Positions 38,400 to 49,061 of a stretch of 64,000 nucleotides of DNA are shown piece by piece (the stretch's first letter is position 1; each line of letters starts with the position of its first letter). Origin of the DNA: Massilia litorea (GTDB lineage Bacteria; Pseudomonadota; Gammaproteobacteria; Burkholderiales; Burkholderiaceae_D). Position numbers and translations under genes: made by a program. The stretch is from assembly GCF_015101885.1 (NCBI RefSeq), contig NZ_CP062941.1, positions 806,001 through 870,000 on the forward strand. The letters run 5' to 3'. Below the pieces are notes generated by a model, which did no database searches, was not told the DNA's origin, and worked only from the letters and a program-made list of their open reading frames with translations.

Positions 38400-38490
38400 T
38401 TGTAGGGTGGGCATTCCATGCCCACGCGGTGCGGCATGTGCATCGTGATTTGCATGCCGCACCGCGTGGGCATGAATGCCCACCCTACAA
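38400..38490. repeat. REP-like palindromic element, copy 4: near-perfect 38-base inverted repeat
   Basis: The left arm (38400-38438, 39 bases) and right arm (38453-38490, 38 bases) are complementary throughout except for one extra C in the left arm. The loop is 14 bases. Each arm holds GTAGGGTGGGC followed by GCCCACGCGGTGCGGCAT. The element lies between the convergent mrcA and cyaY genes, two bases from the cyaY stop, and could act as a bidirectional terminator. Confidence 0.9.
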
Positions 38491-38492
38491 AA

Positions 38493-38822
38493 TCAACCGA
38501 TTTTTACTGGCGCCCCGCCCTGCTGCGTGGCCACATCCGACAAGGCTGCAAAAAACTCCGAATCGTCGCGCGTATTGCGCCACTCGTCGCCCACGCGCTT
38601 GTAGTGGTAGCCGCCGGCGCGCGCCGCCATCCACATCTCCTGCAGCGGCGCCTGGCTGTTGACGATGATCTTCGAGCCGTTGGCGATGAACTCGATCTCG
38701 AGCACGTTGCCGTTGCGCTTGCACTCGACGTCGACCACGTCCTGGTCGTTGAGGTTGTCGAAACAGGTCTCGATGCGGTTCAGCGTCGAATCGGCCAGGT
38801 CCAAAAATTCGGATTCGGTCAT
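38493..38822 (-). CDS. cyaY: Iron-sulfur cluster assembly protein CyaY (frataxin)
   Basis: This 109-residue protein starts MTESEFLDLADSTLNRIET. It has the acidic first helix of frataxin and the beta-sheet segment VLEIEFIANGSKIIVNSQAP followed by EMWMAARAGGYHYK. CyaY binds iron and regulates IscS-dependent Fe-S assembly. The ATG at 38822 matches the family start; an upstream extension is not supported. It is divergent from lptM-lysA, as in other proteobacteria. Confidence 0.95.
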   Translation of the reverse strand: MTESEFLDLADSTLNRIETCFDNLNDQDVVDVECKRNGNVLEIEFIANGSKIIVNSQAPLQEMWMAARAGGYHYKRVGDEWRNTRDDSEFFAALSDVATQQGGAPVKIG

Positions 38823-38849
38823 GCTACACTCCAAGGTCTTGATTAAACC

Positions 38850-39068
38850 GTGATTCTAATCGTGAAGTCACCTTACGCGCTTTCCATCGCCGCCGCGCTG
38901 ACCGTTGCCGCGCTCGCCGGCTGCGGCCAGACCGGCCCCTTATACATGCCGAAACCGCCTGCCAAGCCTGCCGCGGCGCCAGCCAAACCGGTGACGCCCA
39001 TTGTCGCGCCGACCACCGACGCCGCGCCGGCCCAGACTTTGACTCCAACTCCCGCCCCCGTCCAATAA
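38850..39068 (+). CDS. lptM: LPS-assembly lipoprotein LptM (YifL family)
   Basis: This short lipoprotein has a signal ending AALTVAALAGC, followed directly by GQTGPLYMPKPP, the CGQxGPLYxP signature of LptM, then a Pro/Ala/Thr-rich tail. LptM stabilises the oxidised LptD-LptE translocon in E. coli. The start is probably GTG, either at 38850 (72 residues) or 38862 (68); the latter gives a more typical signal peptide. It sits seven bases before lysA; the cyaY/lptM neighbourhood is conserved. Confidence 0.88.
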   Translation: MILIVKSPYALSIAAALTVAALAGCGQTGPLYMPKPPAKPAAAPAKPVTPIVAPTTDAAPAQTLTPTPAPVQ

Positions 39069-39075
39069 GAACTTC

Positions 39076-40353
39076 ATGTCGCACTTTTCGTACCGAGACG
39101 GCGTCCTGCACGCCGAGAGCATCCCTTTGTCCCGCGTTGCCGAAGAGTTCGGAACGCCCACTTATGTCTATTCGAAAGCGGCGCTGCTGCAGAATTTCGC
39201 AGCGTACGCCGATGCCTGCCAGGGCCGCGATGCCCTGGTCTGCTATGCGATGAAGGCCAATTCGAATCTCGCCATCCTCGACCTGCTGGCGCGCGAAGGC
39301 GCCGGCTTCGACATCGTCTCGGGCGGCGAACTGCTGCGCGTGATCGCGGCCGGCGGCGATCCAGATAAAGTGATCTTCTCGGGCGTGGGCAAGACCGAAG
39401 CTGAAATGCGCCTGGCGCTGGAAAAAGGCATCCTCTGCTTCAACGTCGAGTCGATCCCGGAACTGCACCGCCTGAACGAGGTCGCGGCCGGCATGGGCAA
39501 GCGCGCCCCGGTCTCGCTGCGGGTGAACCCGAACGTGGACGCCAAGACCCACCCGTATATCGCGACCGGCCTGAAGGCAAACAAGTTTGGCGTGGCTTTC
39601 GATGACGCGCTCGCCACCTACCGCGCCGCCGCGTCTCTCCCCAACCTGGACGTGGTCGGTATCGACTGCCACATCGGTTCGCAGCTGCTGGACGACGCGC
39701 CGCTGCTGGAAGCGCTCGATAAACTGATCGAACTGATCGACACGCTCGACGCCGAGGGCATCCACATCCACCACCTCGACATCGGCGGCGGCGTCGGCGT
39801 CGATTACGGTGCGCCCGGCGACAAGCCGCCGGTGCCGGTGGGCGACTACTTGGGACGCCTGTTCGCGCGCATCGACGCCTGGCGCGCGGCGCGCCACGAC
39901 GGCCGTGCCGTCAAGGTCATTTTTGAGCCGGGCCGTTCGATCGTCGCCAACACCGGCGTGCTGGTCACCAAAGTCGAGTTCCTGAAACCCGGCGCGGAAA
40001 AGAATTTCGCCATCATCGACGCCGCCATGAACGACATGATGCGCCCGACGCTCTACGGCGCCTGGATGGACATGAAGCCGGTCGTGCCGCGCGAAGGTGA
40101 AAAAGCCGTGTACGACGTCGTCGGCCCGGTCTGCGAATCGGGAGACTGGCTGGCGAAAGAGCGTGAACTGGCCGTCGAGCCGGGCGATTTGCTGGCGATG
40201 ATGAGCGCAGGCGCCTACGGCATGACGATGGCCTCGAACTACAACACGCGCGGCCGCGCGGCCGAAATCATGGTCGACGGCGAGCAGGTGCACGTGATTC
40301 GCCAGCGCGAGAATCCGGCGGACCTGTTTGCGCTGGAATCGATGCTGAAATAA
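39076..40353 (+). CDS. lysA: Diaminopimelate decarboxylase
   Basis: LysA converts meso-diaminopimelate to lysine. The 425-residue fold-type III PLP enzyme shows the PLP lysine in CYAMKANSN near residue 58, the HIGSQ motif near 200, the phosphate-binding [21 protein letters not shown] and the active-site Cys in VCESGDWLA. Length is normal. It lies directly behind lptM and ends at a strong bidirectional terminator. Confidence 0.97.
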   Translation: MSHFSYRDGVLHAESIPLSRVAEEFGTPTYVYSKAALLQNFAAYADACQGRDALVCYAMKANSNLAILDLLAREGAGFDIVSGGELLRVIAAGGDPDKVIFSGVGKTEAEMRLALEKGILCFNVESIPELHRLNEVAAGMGKRAPVSLRVNPNVDAKTHPYIATGLKANKFGVAFDDALATYRAAASLPNLDVVGIDCHIGSQLLDDAPLLEALDKLIELIDTLDAEGIHIHHLDIGGGVGVDYGAPGDKPPVPVGDYLGRLFARIDAWRAARHDGRAVKVIFEPGRSIVANTGVLVTKVEFLKPGAEKNFAIIDAAMNDMMRPTLYGAWMDMKPVVPREGEKAVYDVVGPVCESGDWLAKERELAVEPGDLLAMMSAGAYGMTMASNYNTRGRAAEIMVDGEQVHVIRQRENPADLFALESMLK

Positions 40354-40366
40354 AGCACTTCAGTCG

Positions 40367-40404
40367 AAAAAAAAGCCCCGGTCAAGCGACCGGGGCTTTT
40401 TTTT
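40367..40404. terminator. Bidirectional terminator between lysA and msrQ
   Basis: Seventeen bases (eight A then GCCCCGGTC) pair with GACCGGGGC and eight T around an AAGC loop. The stem works on both strands. The last eight sense codons and the stop of msrQ are encoded inside it. Confidence 0.93.
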
Positions 40405-41026
40405 GTCCGCGCACCGTGGCGCGCGCCTTGAGGCGGCTCCAATACACCCGCATTCCCAGCAGAACGAACACGATCGTCGCGAACAGCGCCGGCTGCGCCA
40501 GGTTGTTCTTGGCCGCCTTCATCCACCAGAAGTGGAGCACGGCCAGCGGCGCGATCAGGTAGATCAGCCGATGCAGCCATTGCCAGCGCTTGCCGCCCAG
40601 GCGCCTGATCATGGCGTTGGTGCTGGTCGCCGCGAGCGGGATCAGCAGCACGAAGGCGGTGAAGCCGACGAGAATGAATGGCCGCTTGCCGACGTCGCGC
40701 AGCATCGCCGCGACATCGAAGAAATGGTCGAACCAGAAGAAGGCCATGAAATGCAGGAAGGCGTAGAAAAAGGTGAACAGCCCGAACATGCGCCGCAGTT
40801 TCAGCAGCCAGTTCCAGCCCGACAGGCGGCGCACGGGCGTCACCGCCAGCGTGATGCAGAGCAGATATAAAGCCCAGTCGCCGGTCTCGTGGGTGATGAA
40901 GGCGAGCGGATCGACGGGGACCTGGCGCAACACGAGCCAGGCCACCCGCAAGAACGGCAGCAGTGCCGCGACGAAGACGATGCCCTTGATGGTCGACAGC
41001 TGTTTTGGTGCGGGATTGAACGCCAT
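40382..41026 (-). CDS. msrQ: Haem-binding membrane subunit MsrQ of the periplasmic methionine sulfoxide reductase
   Basis: This 214-residue protein has about six membrane helices of the ferric-reductase-like type. It shows conserved histidines in FFYAFLHFMAFFWFDHFF and WQWLHRLIYLIAPLAVLHFW, which ligate haem b in the family. MsrQ passes quinone or flavin electrons to MsrP. It follows msrP by three bases. The C-terminal codons (GQKKAPVA) run through the shared lysA terminator, including an A8 run that could slip. Confidence 0.93.
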   Translation of the reverse strand: MAFNPAPKQLSTIKGIVFVAALLPFLRVAWLVLRQVPVDPLAFITHETGDWALYLLCITLAVTPVRRLSGWNWLLKLRRMFGLFTFFYAFLHFMAFFWFDHFFDVAAMLRDVGKRPFILVGFTAFVLLIPLAATSTNAMIRRLGGKRWQWLHRLIYLIAPLAVLHFWWMKAAKNNLAQPALFATIVFVLLGMRVYWSRLKARATVRGQKKAPVA

Positions 41027-41029
41027 CGC

Positions 41030-42010
41030 TCAGAAGAATTTTTTCAGGTCCATGCCGGCGTACAGCGAGGCGACTTCCGGGTAGCCGTTGAACATCAGGG
41101 TTTCGCGCTTCTTCTTGAAAAAGCCGTCTTCGCCGATGCGGCGCTCGCTCGCCTGCGACCAGCGCGGGTGATCGACCTTCGGGTTCACGTTCGAGTAAAA
41201 GCCGTATTCGGAGGGCGCGGACACGTTCCAGGCCGTCTTCGGCTGGTCGCGCGTAAACCGGATGCGCACGATCGACTTGGCCGATTTAAAACCATACTTC
41301 CAGGGCACGACGACGCGCACCGGGGCACCGTTCTGGTTCGGCAGCACCTGGCCGTACATGCCGACGGTCAGCAGCGCCAGCGGGTGCATGGCTTCGTCCA
41401 GGCGCAGGCCCTCGACATAGGGCCAGTCGAGCACGCCGCTGCGCAGGCCCGGCATCTGCTTGGGGTCGGCCAGGGTCGTGAATTCGACATATTTCGCGTT
41501 GCCGGTCGGCTCGACATGCTTGATGAGATTGGACAGCGAATAGCCGACCCAGGGAATCACCATCGACCAGCCCTCCACGCAGCGCAGCCGGTAGACGCGC
41601 TCTTCCAGCGGGGCCAGCTTGACCAGGCTGTCGATGTCGAGGCGCATCGGCTTTTTCACTTCGCCTTCGATGGAGACGGTCCAGGGACGCGGGCGCAGCG
41701 TGTGCGCGTTCTCGGCCGGGTCGCCTTTATCCAGACCGAACTCGTAGTAATTGTTGTAGTTGGTCGCGTCCTTGAAGGCCGTACGCGGCTCGGTGGTCGA
41801 GAACGTGGGATTGGCCTTCGCGGCGAGCTTCTGCGCTGCCGGTGCTTGGGCAAAGGCTTCGCGGTTCGCCATCTCCCACAAGGCGCTGCCGGCGGCGGCG
41901 CCGACCGCCATACGGGCAATGAACTTGCGCCGCTCTTCATAGACCTCGCGCGGCGTGATTTCAGAAGAGAGCGGCGGATTCGCACCGTCGCGGCTTGATT
42001 TGATGAGCAT
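41030..42010 (-). CDS. msrP: Periplasmic methionine sulfoxide reductase catalytic subunit MsrP
   Basis: This 326-residue molybdoenzyme repairs oxidised methionines in periplasmic proteins. The N-terminus has a twin-arginine motif, [16 protein letters not shown], for Tat export with bound cofactor. The molybdenum-ligating Cys is in [15 protein letters not shown] near residue 147, followed by [18 protein letters not shown]. It is the first gene of msrPQ and lies 70 bases after ccsA on the same strand. Confidence 0.95.
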   Translation of the reverse strand: MLIKSSRDGANPPLSSEITPREVYEERRKFIARMAVGAAAGSALWEMANREAFAQAPAAQKLAAKANPTFSTTEPRTAFKDATNYNNYYEFGLDKGDPAENAHTLRPRPWTVSIEGEVKKPMRLDIDSLVKLAPLEERVYRLRCVEGWSMVIPWVGYSLSNLIKHVEPTGNAKYVEFTTLADPKQMPGLRSGVLDWPYVEGLRLDEAMHPLALLTVGMYGQVLPNQNGAPVRVVVPWKYGFKSAKSIVRIRFTRDQPKTAWNVSAPSEYGFYSNVNPKVDHPRWSQASERRIGEDGFFKKKRETLMFNGYPEVASLYAGMDLKKFF

Positions 42011-42080
42011 CGCTAACTCCAGGCAATTGAATCTTCACGATACACGATTTCGTCAAATTGCCTTGCCTGGTTGCGAACTT

Positions 42081-43241
42081 TTACAGTTCCCCGTAAGAAT
42101 GCAGACCCGAGAGGAACATGTTGACGCCGAGGAAGGCAAACGTCGTCACCAGCAGGCCCACGACCGACCACCAGGCCGCCACGCGTCCGCGCAGGCCGCT
42201 CATCAAGCGCATGTGCAGCCAGGCCGCGTAGTTCAGCCAGACGATCAGTGCCCAGGTCTCTTTCGGATCCCAGGACCAGTAGCCGCCCCAGGCCTCGGCG
42301 GCCCACAGCGCGCCGAGAATCGTGGCGACCGTGAAGAAGGCGAAGCCGACCGAAATCGCCTTGTACATGACGTCGTCGAGCACCTCGAGGCTGGGCAAGC
42401 GGTCGGCCAGGATGCCATGCGATTTCAGCAAATACGCAGTGCCGACCATCGCCGCCAGGGCAAAGGTGCCGTAGCCGATGAAGTTGGCTGGCACGTGGAT
42501 CTTCATCCACCAGCTCTGCAGGGCCGGCACCAGCGGCTGAATCGCGGCGGCGTCGCGCGAGACCGTGTACCAGAGGAGGAAGGCGACGGCGGCGCCGATC
42601 ACCAGCAGGACAAAGGCGCCCAGCTGGCGCGTCGCGTAGCGCTCCTCGTAATACAGGTAAAACAGCGCCGTGATCATCGCGAACAGGATGAAGACCTCGT
42701 ACAGGTTCGACACCGGGATATGGCCGACGTCGGCGCCGATCAGGTAACTTTCGAACCAGCGCACCATCATGCCCGTAAAGCCGAGCACGACCGCCGCCCA
42801 GCACAGGCGCGAACCGATCGCCGCGCCGAACGGGGAACGGGCCAGCAGGCCGATCCAGTAGAACACCGTCGAGAATGCGAACATCGCGCTCATCCACAGG
42901 ATGGCCGACTGGCTCGACAGCATGTATTTGAGGAAGAATTTTTGATCGGCATTCGCGAGCGAACCGCCGTACAGCGAAATCGCCCACAGCGCCAGCAAGG
43001 CAACCAGCGGGATCAGCCAGCGCACCGGTTTCCAATGCCAGCCGAGGGCGGCAAAGGTGGGCGCGGCCAGCAGCAGGATCGCGCGCTCATAGACGTCCAT
43101 GTAGCCGGCGTAGCGGTTCAGGGCGAACAGCACGGCCGCAAGCAGGCCGGCGCCGAACAGCCAGTCGACGGTGCTCAGGCTGCGGAAATAGCCGGGCGCT
43201 TCCTTGTAGACGACGCCAGGGTTCTTTTGAAATGCTTCCAT
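42081..43241 (-). CDS. ccsA: Cytochrome c biogenesis protein CcsA/ResC (System II)
   Basis: CcsA and ResB move haem out and attach it to apocytochromes c. This 386-residue protein has eight or so membrane helices. The haem-handling WWD motif is clear in WGGYWSWDPKETWALIVWL near residue 290, with flanking histidines such as WWMKIHVPANFIGYG. The ATG at 43241 (MEAFQKNPG) has GGAG six bases upstream. It lies 43 bases after resB. Confidence 0.94.
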   Translation of the reverse strand: MEAFQKNPGVVYKEAPGYFRSLSTVDWLFGAGLLAAVLFALNRYAGYMDVYERAILLLAAPTFAALGWHWKPVRWLIPLVALLALWAISLYGGSLANADQKFFLKYMLSSQSAILWMSAMFAFSTVFYWIGLLARSPFGAAIGSRLCWAAVVLGFTGMMVRWFESYLIGADVGHIPVSNLYEVFILFAMITALFYLYYEERYATRQLGAFVLLVIGAAVAFLLWYTVSRDAAAIQPLVPALQSWWMKIHVPANFIGYGTFALAAMVGTAYLLKSHGILADRLPSLEVLDDVMYKAISVGFAFFTVATILGALWAAEAWGGYWSWDPKETWALIVWLNYAAWLHMRLMSGLRGRVAAWWSVVGLLVTTFAFLGVNMFLSGLHSYGEL

Positions 43242-43284
43242 GTTTGTCTCCAGTGCCTGTATTGAACTCGGCAACGCTGCCAGC

Positions 43285-45375
43285 TTACGCCGATTGCGGC
43301 AGCTTGGCTGCCAGCTCGGCGAACTCTTTTTCGAAATCCAGTGTCTTGCGCTGGGTGCTCATCGCCATCAGGGCATGCGCCCCACTTGCTCCATTACGCA
43401 CCCAGATCCACAAGCGCCGCTCGCGAATATAGAACATCGAGAAGATACCCGCGATCAGCAGCACGCAGCCGAGATACACGATCTTCTTGCCGGGCGAACG
43501 CGTCACCTGCAGCACCGAGGCTTTGACTTCATGGAACTCGTCGAGCTGCAGATAGACCGGGGCGCCGTAGAAGAAACTGTCCGATAAAGCATTCGTCGCC
43601 AGCTGCAGGAAGCGCGCGTGGGTATCGTTGCCTTCGATCAGAGGGAGTCCCTCGTGCGCGCGCGCGGCCTGCCACAGTTCCCACAGCACGCCGTTGAGCA
43701 TCTTGATGAAGACGGCGGCCGCCTTTTCCTGCTCCGCTGCCGGAATCTTTTCCAGGAACTGCGCCACGGCGACGAAGCCGCCCGGCGTGCCCACGCCGGC
43801 GAACATGCCCAGCGTGCGCTCGGCCGATTCGCGCAGCTGGCCGGCGAAGGCGTCGCCGCCCTTCTGCCCCTGCGCCATGGTGCGCGCGGCATAGCGGCGT
43901 GCCGCTTCAAGCCGCAAGGCCGGGTCGGCCAGCGCCGCGCGCAGGCGCATCCATTCGCGCACGCTGTAAGCGTCGTCGGCCGGGATGCGCAGGAAGCGGA
44001 AGGCCTCGGACGGACTGGAGCGCACGCCGGCCAGATACACCTGGGAACCCTCGAGCGTTACCGGCTGCATGTAGTTCAGGAATTCCTTTGCTTGCCCGGT
44101 CTGGTCGCGCAGCTTGTATTGCACGCTGGGGCCGACATTTTTGAGATCCTTGTTGCCGGCATGCTTGCCGGCCGAACCGGAGGCTTTTCCAAGGGTCGCC
44201 GCGAATTGCTCGTTGAGCGTCTGGCCCTTGGCCACGGCGCGTACGTCATTGCCCGCGGTGTTCTCGACGTTGAAAGGACGGAAGCCCGACCACTCGACGG
44301 AATAAGTGCTGCCAGCCGCTTTCAGTTCCGTTGCGCCGTTCACCTCGCCGGCGATCGGGAAAGCCCTGGCATCGGCGCCCGCCATCGGGAAGCCGGTCAG
44401 TTTCAGGCGGCTGCCGCCATCCTCGAAGCTCGACTGGTAGACGGCGACGCCCTTGTAGATCAGCGGCTCGTTGACTTTAATGGTCGCCGGAAAGGTTTTG
44501 CCGAGCTCGCGGTCGTGCACGAGGACATCGCTGGCGAACAGCTTCGGCATGCCGGTCGAGTAGAACTCGATGTGGAATTTTTTCAGCTGCAGGTCGAACG
44601 GCAATTCCTGCAGCAGCGAGCCGCTCGGCTGGGCGATGGTGGCGACGCGCCCGGTCTGCCCTTCCGCCAGCAGGATATTGCCCCGATACGTAGGGTTGTT
44701 CACACTGAGGCGGTGCTGGGCCGGCACGTCGGCGATCAGGCCGCCGCCGGTGTAGGGCGTTTTGCCGAGGAACCATTGCTGCAAACGGATGGGCAGCTCG
44801 GAATCGAGCATGCCGCCCAGCAGGATCACGATGATGGCCGTGTGCGCGAAGATATAGCCGAACTTGTTGCCGGCGCCCTTCTTCGCCGCCACCAGCGTCC
44901 CGTGTTCCTTCTCGACGATTTTTACTTTATAGCCGGCATGGCCCAGGCGCAGCGCGCTCTGCTGGGCCAGCGCGGACGCATTCAGCGGCGTGGTCCATTC
45001 GGACTTGTGGTGGAAATTGCGCAGCGATTCTTCGCGCACCGACTCGCGCCAACTGCGCATGTCGCGCGTCATCTTCGGCGCATTGCGGATCAGGCACAGG
45101 CTGGTCGAGACGATCAGCACCATCAGGATGAGCAGGAACCACCAGCTGGTGTAGACGGTGTACAGGCCGAGTTTGGCGAACACTTCGTACCAGAAGGGGC
45201 CGAACTGGTTCACGTAGTTCGGCATGATGTCGCCCTGGCGCAGCACGGTGCCGATGATGGCGGCGATCGCCAGGATCACCAGCAGGCTGATGGCGAAGCG
45301 CATCGACGACACCAGCTCGACGGTCTCGGCCAGCCAGGAGCGGCGCGTTTTCAGTTCAATTCCAGTGGTGCTCAT
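43285..45375 (-). CDS. resB: Cytochrome c biogenesis protein ResB/CcsB (System II)
   Basis: This 696-residue protein has three N-terminal membrane helices starting with ELVSSMRFAISLLVILAI, the conserved ResB opening, then a large periplasmic domain and a last helix near residue 640 (KKIVYLGCVLLIAGIFSMFY). The family histidine before that helix and the tail ERRLWIWVR are present. Length is typical of betaproteobacterial ResB. It forms System II with ccsA downstream; the dihaem cytochrome upstream is a likely client. Confidence 0.94.
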   Translation of the reverse strand: MSTTGIELKTRRSWLAETVELVSSMRFAISLLVILAIAAIIGTVLRQGDIMPNYVNQFGPFWYEVFAKLGLYTVYTSWWFLLILMVLIVSTSLCLIRNAPKMTRDMRSWRESVREESLRNFHHKSEWTTPLNASALAQQSALRLGHAGYKVKIVEKEHGTLVAAKKGAGNKFGYIFAHTAIIVILLGGMLDSELPIRLQQWFLGKTPYTGGGLIADVPAQHRLSVNNPTYRGNILLAEGQTGRVATIAQPSGSLLQELPFDLQLKKFHIEFYSTGMPKLFASDVLVHDRELGKTFPATIKVNEPLIYKGVAVYQSSFEDGGSRLKLTGFPMAGADARAFPIAGEVNGATELKAAGSTYSVEWSGFRPFNVENTAGNDVRAVAKGQTLNEQFAATLGKASGSAGKHAGNKDLKNVGPSVQYKLRDQTGQAKEFLNYMQPVTLEGSQVYLAGVRSSPSEAFRFLRIPADDAYSVREWMRLRAALADPALRLEAARRYAARTMAQGQKGGDAFAGQLRESAERTLGMFAGVGTPGGFVAVAQFLEKIPAAEQEKAAAVFIKMLNGVLWELWQAARAHEGLPLIEGNDTHARFLQLATNALSDSFFYGAPVYLQLDEFHEVKASVLQVTRSPGKKIVYLGCVLLIAGIFSMFYIRERRLWIWVRNGASGAHALMAMSTQRKTLDFEKEFAELAAKLPQSA

Positions 45376-45410
45376 GGTTCTACGACTTTCTCGTGCAGCT
45401 AGTTTGCAGC

Positions 45411-45443
45411 AAAAAGGGCGCCAGCTTGCGCTGCCGCCCCTTT
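45411..45443 (-). terminator. Terminator between the cytochrome c gene and resB
   Basis: AAAGGGCGCCAGC and GCTGCCGCCCCTTT form an imperfect long stem around TTGC. On the minus strand it is followed by TTTTTGC. It would end or attenuate the cytochrome message before resB. Confidence 0.65.
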
Positions 45444-45468
45444 ATTACTTCAGCATACGTTGATTAAC

Positions 45469-46143
45469 TTAACGCAGGCCGGCGATATAATCCGCGACTG
45501 CCTTCATTTCGGCGTCCGACAGGCGCTGTGCCAGCGTCGTCATCTGCGGGCTGTTGGTACGCGCGCCGGTGCGGAAATTGACCAGCTGGGCGACCGTGTA
45601 GTCTTGCTGCTGGCCGGCCAGGCGCGGATACTGTACCGGAATGCCGGCGCCGGCGGCGCCATGGCAGCTGGCGCAGGCGGCGACACCCTTCTCGGCGATG
45701 CCGCCGCGATAGATCTTGCGGCCCAGTTCGATGGTGTCCTTGTTCTTCGCTGCGCCCTGCTTGGTCTTCTGCATGGCGAGGTAGGCGGCGACGTTGCGCT
45801 TTTCCTCGTCGGTGAGCATCTTGGCGTAGGTGGTCATGACCGGATTCACGCGCTGCGGCGTGGTGAAGTCGACCAGCTGCTTGTGGGTGTAGGCTTCGAT
45901 CTGGGACGACAGCTTCGGATTGACTGCGATGCTCGAGTTGCCGTTGGCGCCGTGGCAGGACAGGCAGGCCGGCAGGCCGCGCGCGGTGTCGCCGCTTTCG
46001 TACAGGGTGGCGCCCTTGGCGGCGTCTGGTTTGGCGGGGTGCTGCGCTTCGGCTGCGCCAGCGATGCTGCCGAGAGCCAGGGTTGCAACCAACAACGATT
46101 TCACGAACACCGCGTTAGCGGACGATACAGACACACGATTCAT
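45469..46143 (-). CDS. Dihaem cytochrome c4-type protein
   Basis: This 224-residue exported cytochrome has a signal peptide ending GSIAGAAEAQ and two c-type haem sites, CLSCH near residue 62 and CASCH near 158. Each half has a distal Met candidate (NPVMTTYAKML and SPQMTTLAQRL), the tandem pattern of cytochrome c4. It probably shuttles electrons from the bc1 complex to terminal oxidases in the periplasm. It is followed by resB-ccsA, which mature c-type cytochromes. Confidence 0.93.
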   Translation of the reverse strand: MNRVSVSSANAVFVKSLLVATLALGSIAGAAEAQHPAKPDAAKGATLYESGDTARGLPACLSCHGANGNSSIAVNPKLSSQIEAYTHKQLVDFTTPQRVNPVMTTYAKMLTDEEKRNVAAYLAMQKTKQGAAKNKDTIELGRKIYRGGIAEKGVAACASCHGAAGAGIPVQYPRLAGQQQDYTVAQLVNFRTGARTNSPQMTTLAQRLSDAEMKAVADYIAGLR

Positions 46144-46299
46144 TCGAGCACCCTGAAAAAGTCGACAACAGATTTATTGTAATTACAGCGGCCTGACCGG
46201 CGTCCCTGAAAGGGCAGCCCATACAATTGATAACCCCTTATTGTACAATAGCTTTGTTTCCCCATTGCTTCATTTCATTGCCTTTTTCACCTCTTCCCC

Positions 46300-48062
<1,763 letters not shown>

Positions 48063-48080
48063 ACGTTTCGTCGCCAAACA

Positions 48081-48110
48081 AAAAAACCGTGCCGAGGCAC
48101 GGTTTTTTTT
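48081..48110. terminator. Bidirectional terminator between hemB and the TonB-like gene
   Basis: AAAAAAACCGTGCC pairs with GGCACGGTTTTTTT around a two-base loop. It serves hemB on the plus strand and the convergent gene on the minus strand. Confidence 0.93.
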
Positions 48111-48122
48111 ATGGAGCGGGAC

Positions 48123-49034
48123 TCACCGCACCGGCGGCTTGTACTCCGGGAACATCTCCTTCATCAGGAAGGCCTGCAACTGTTCCGTATCCTTCACCCG
48201 CGCGCTCATCGTGATCACCTTGCCGAGGCGGTGCGAATCCCACTCGAAATCGCCCGTCTTTTCGCGCCGGATCAGTTCGATCATCTTCTTGACGACCGCC
48301 GTCTCCACATCCGGCTCGCTGCCCTGCTCCACCGTCACCGAGGTCAGCCAGCGCCGTTTGAAACTCGGGTTCCAGCCACGGAATTTCAGGTCCATGCTGT
48401 GGAAGGTTTTATTCGAGATCGAGAACACGCCGCCGCTCTCGTTGGCGTCGTCGCGCCCGCGGTTGTTGACCGCCGCGATGTTCGCCAGCGCATTGCGGCT
48501 GCCGCGCGCGGCTTCGCTTTCTTCCGTGGACGTGCTGGGGTCGGTGGCGCCCCTGGCCTGGCGGCGCTTGGCGATGTATTCCGTCATGTCCATCTCGGGC
48601 GCAACTTCCTCGCGCTTCGGCTCTGGCGGCGGCTGCACCTTGGCCACTTCGACCGGTTTTTCATTCGGCAAGGTAATGGTGTTCGGCAGACGCTGGACCG
48701 GCGGCGTCGTGGGACGCGGGCGCGGGGTGCTCTTGGTGGGTTTGCGCGCGGCCGATTTTTGCGGCGGCGGCTGGGCCGGCTTCGCCAGCGGCGCGACATA
48801 GACGACTTCGCCGCCATCGGGCGGACGGGCCTTCTTTTCTTTCTTTTGCGGCTGGTAAAAATACAGCGCGACCAGCAGCAGGTGCAGCAAGACCGTGAGT
48901 ATCAGACCGGTGCGATTGGCGCGGCGCTCACCATACTGCGGCACGGTGCGGCCAGGCAGGGGCTGGCCGCAATGGTCGCATACATCGCCGTGCTCTACGC
49001 AAATATGGGATTGGTCACGCAAAATCGATAGCAC
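48123..49034 (-). CDS. Uncharacterised TonB-like membrane protein with N-terminal Zn-knuckle
   Basis: From a GTG at 49034 the product has 303 residues. Residues 12-22 hold a CVEH-GDV-CDHC cluster that could bind zinc on the cytoplasmic side. One membrane helix (about 43-60, TGLILTVLLHLLLVALYF) contains a TxxxH spacing like the SxxxH of TonB. A Pro/Lys-rich linker typical of TonB/TolA follows at about 80-160, then a C-terminal domain (about 205-303, HSMDLKFRGWNPSFKRRW). That last domain does not match TonB_C in my reading, and I do not recognise the family. A start at 49112 is possible but would run through a large hairpin. Confidence 0.6.
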   Translation of the reverse strand: MLSILRDQSHICVEHGDVCDHCGQPLPGRTVPQYGERRANRTGLILTVLLHLLLVALYFYQPQKKEKKARPPDGGEVVYVAPLAKPAQPPPQKSAARKPTKSTPRPRPTTPPVQRLPNTITLPNEKPVEVAKVQPPPEPKREEVAPEMDMTEYIAKRRQARGATDPSTSTEESEAARGSRNALANIAAVNNRGRDDANESGGVFSISNKTFHSMDLKFRGWNPSFKRRWLTSVTVEQGSEPDVETAVVKKMIELIRREKTGDFEWDSHRLGKVITMSARVKDTEQLQAFLMKEMFPEYKPPVR

Positions 49035-49061
49035 TTTCCGGATAGCCAAATAACGCGACAC

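Noticed and set aside
46226-46246. Promoter TTGATA...TACAAT upstream of engB
   Set aside because: The spacing is only 11 bases, too short for a sigma-70 promoter. The ATTGTACAAT palindrome may be chance.
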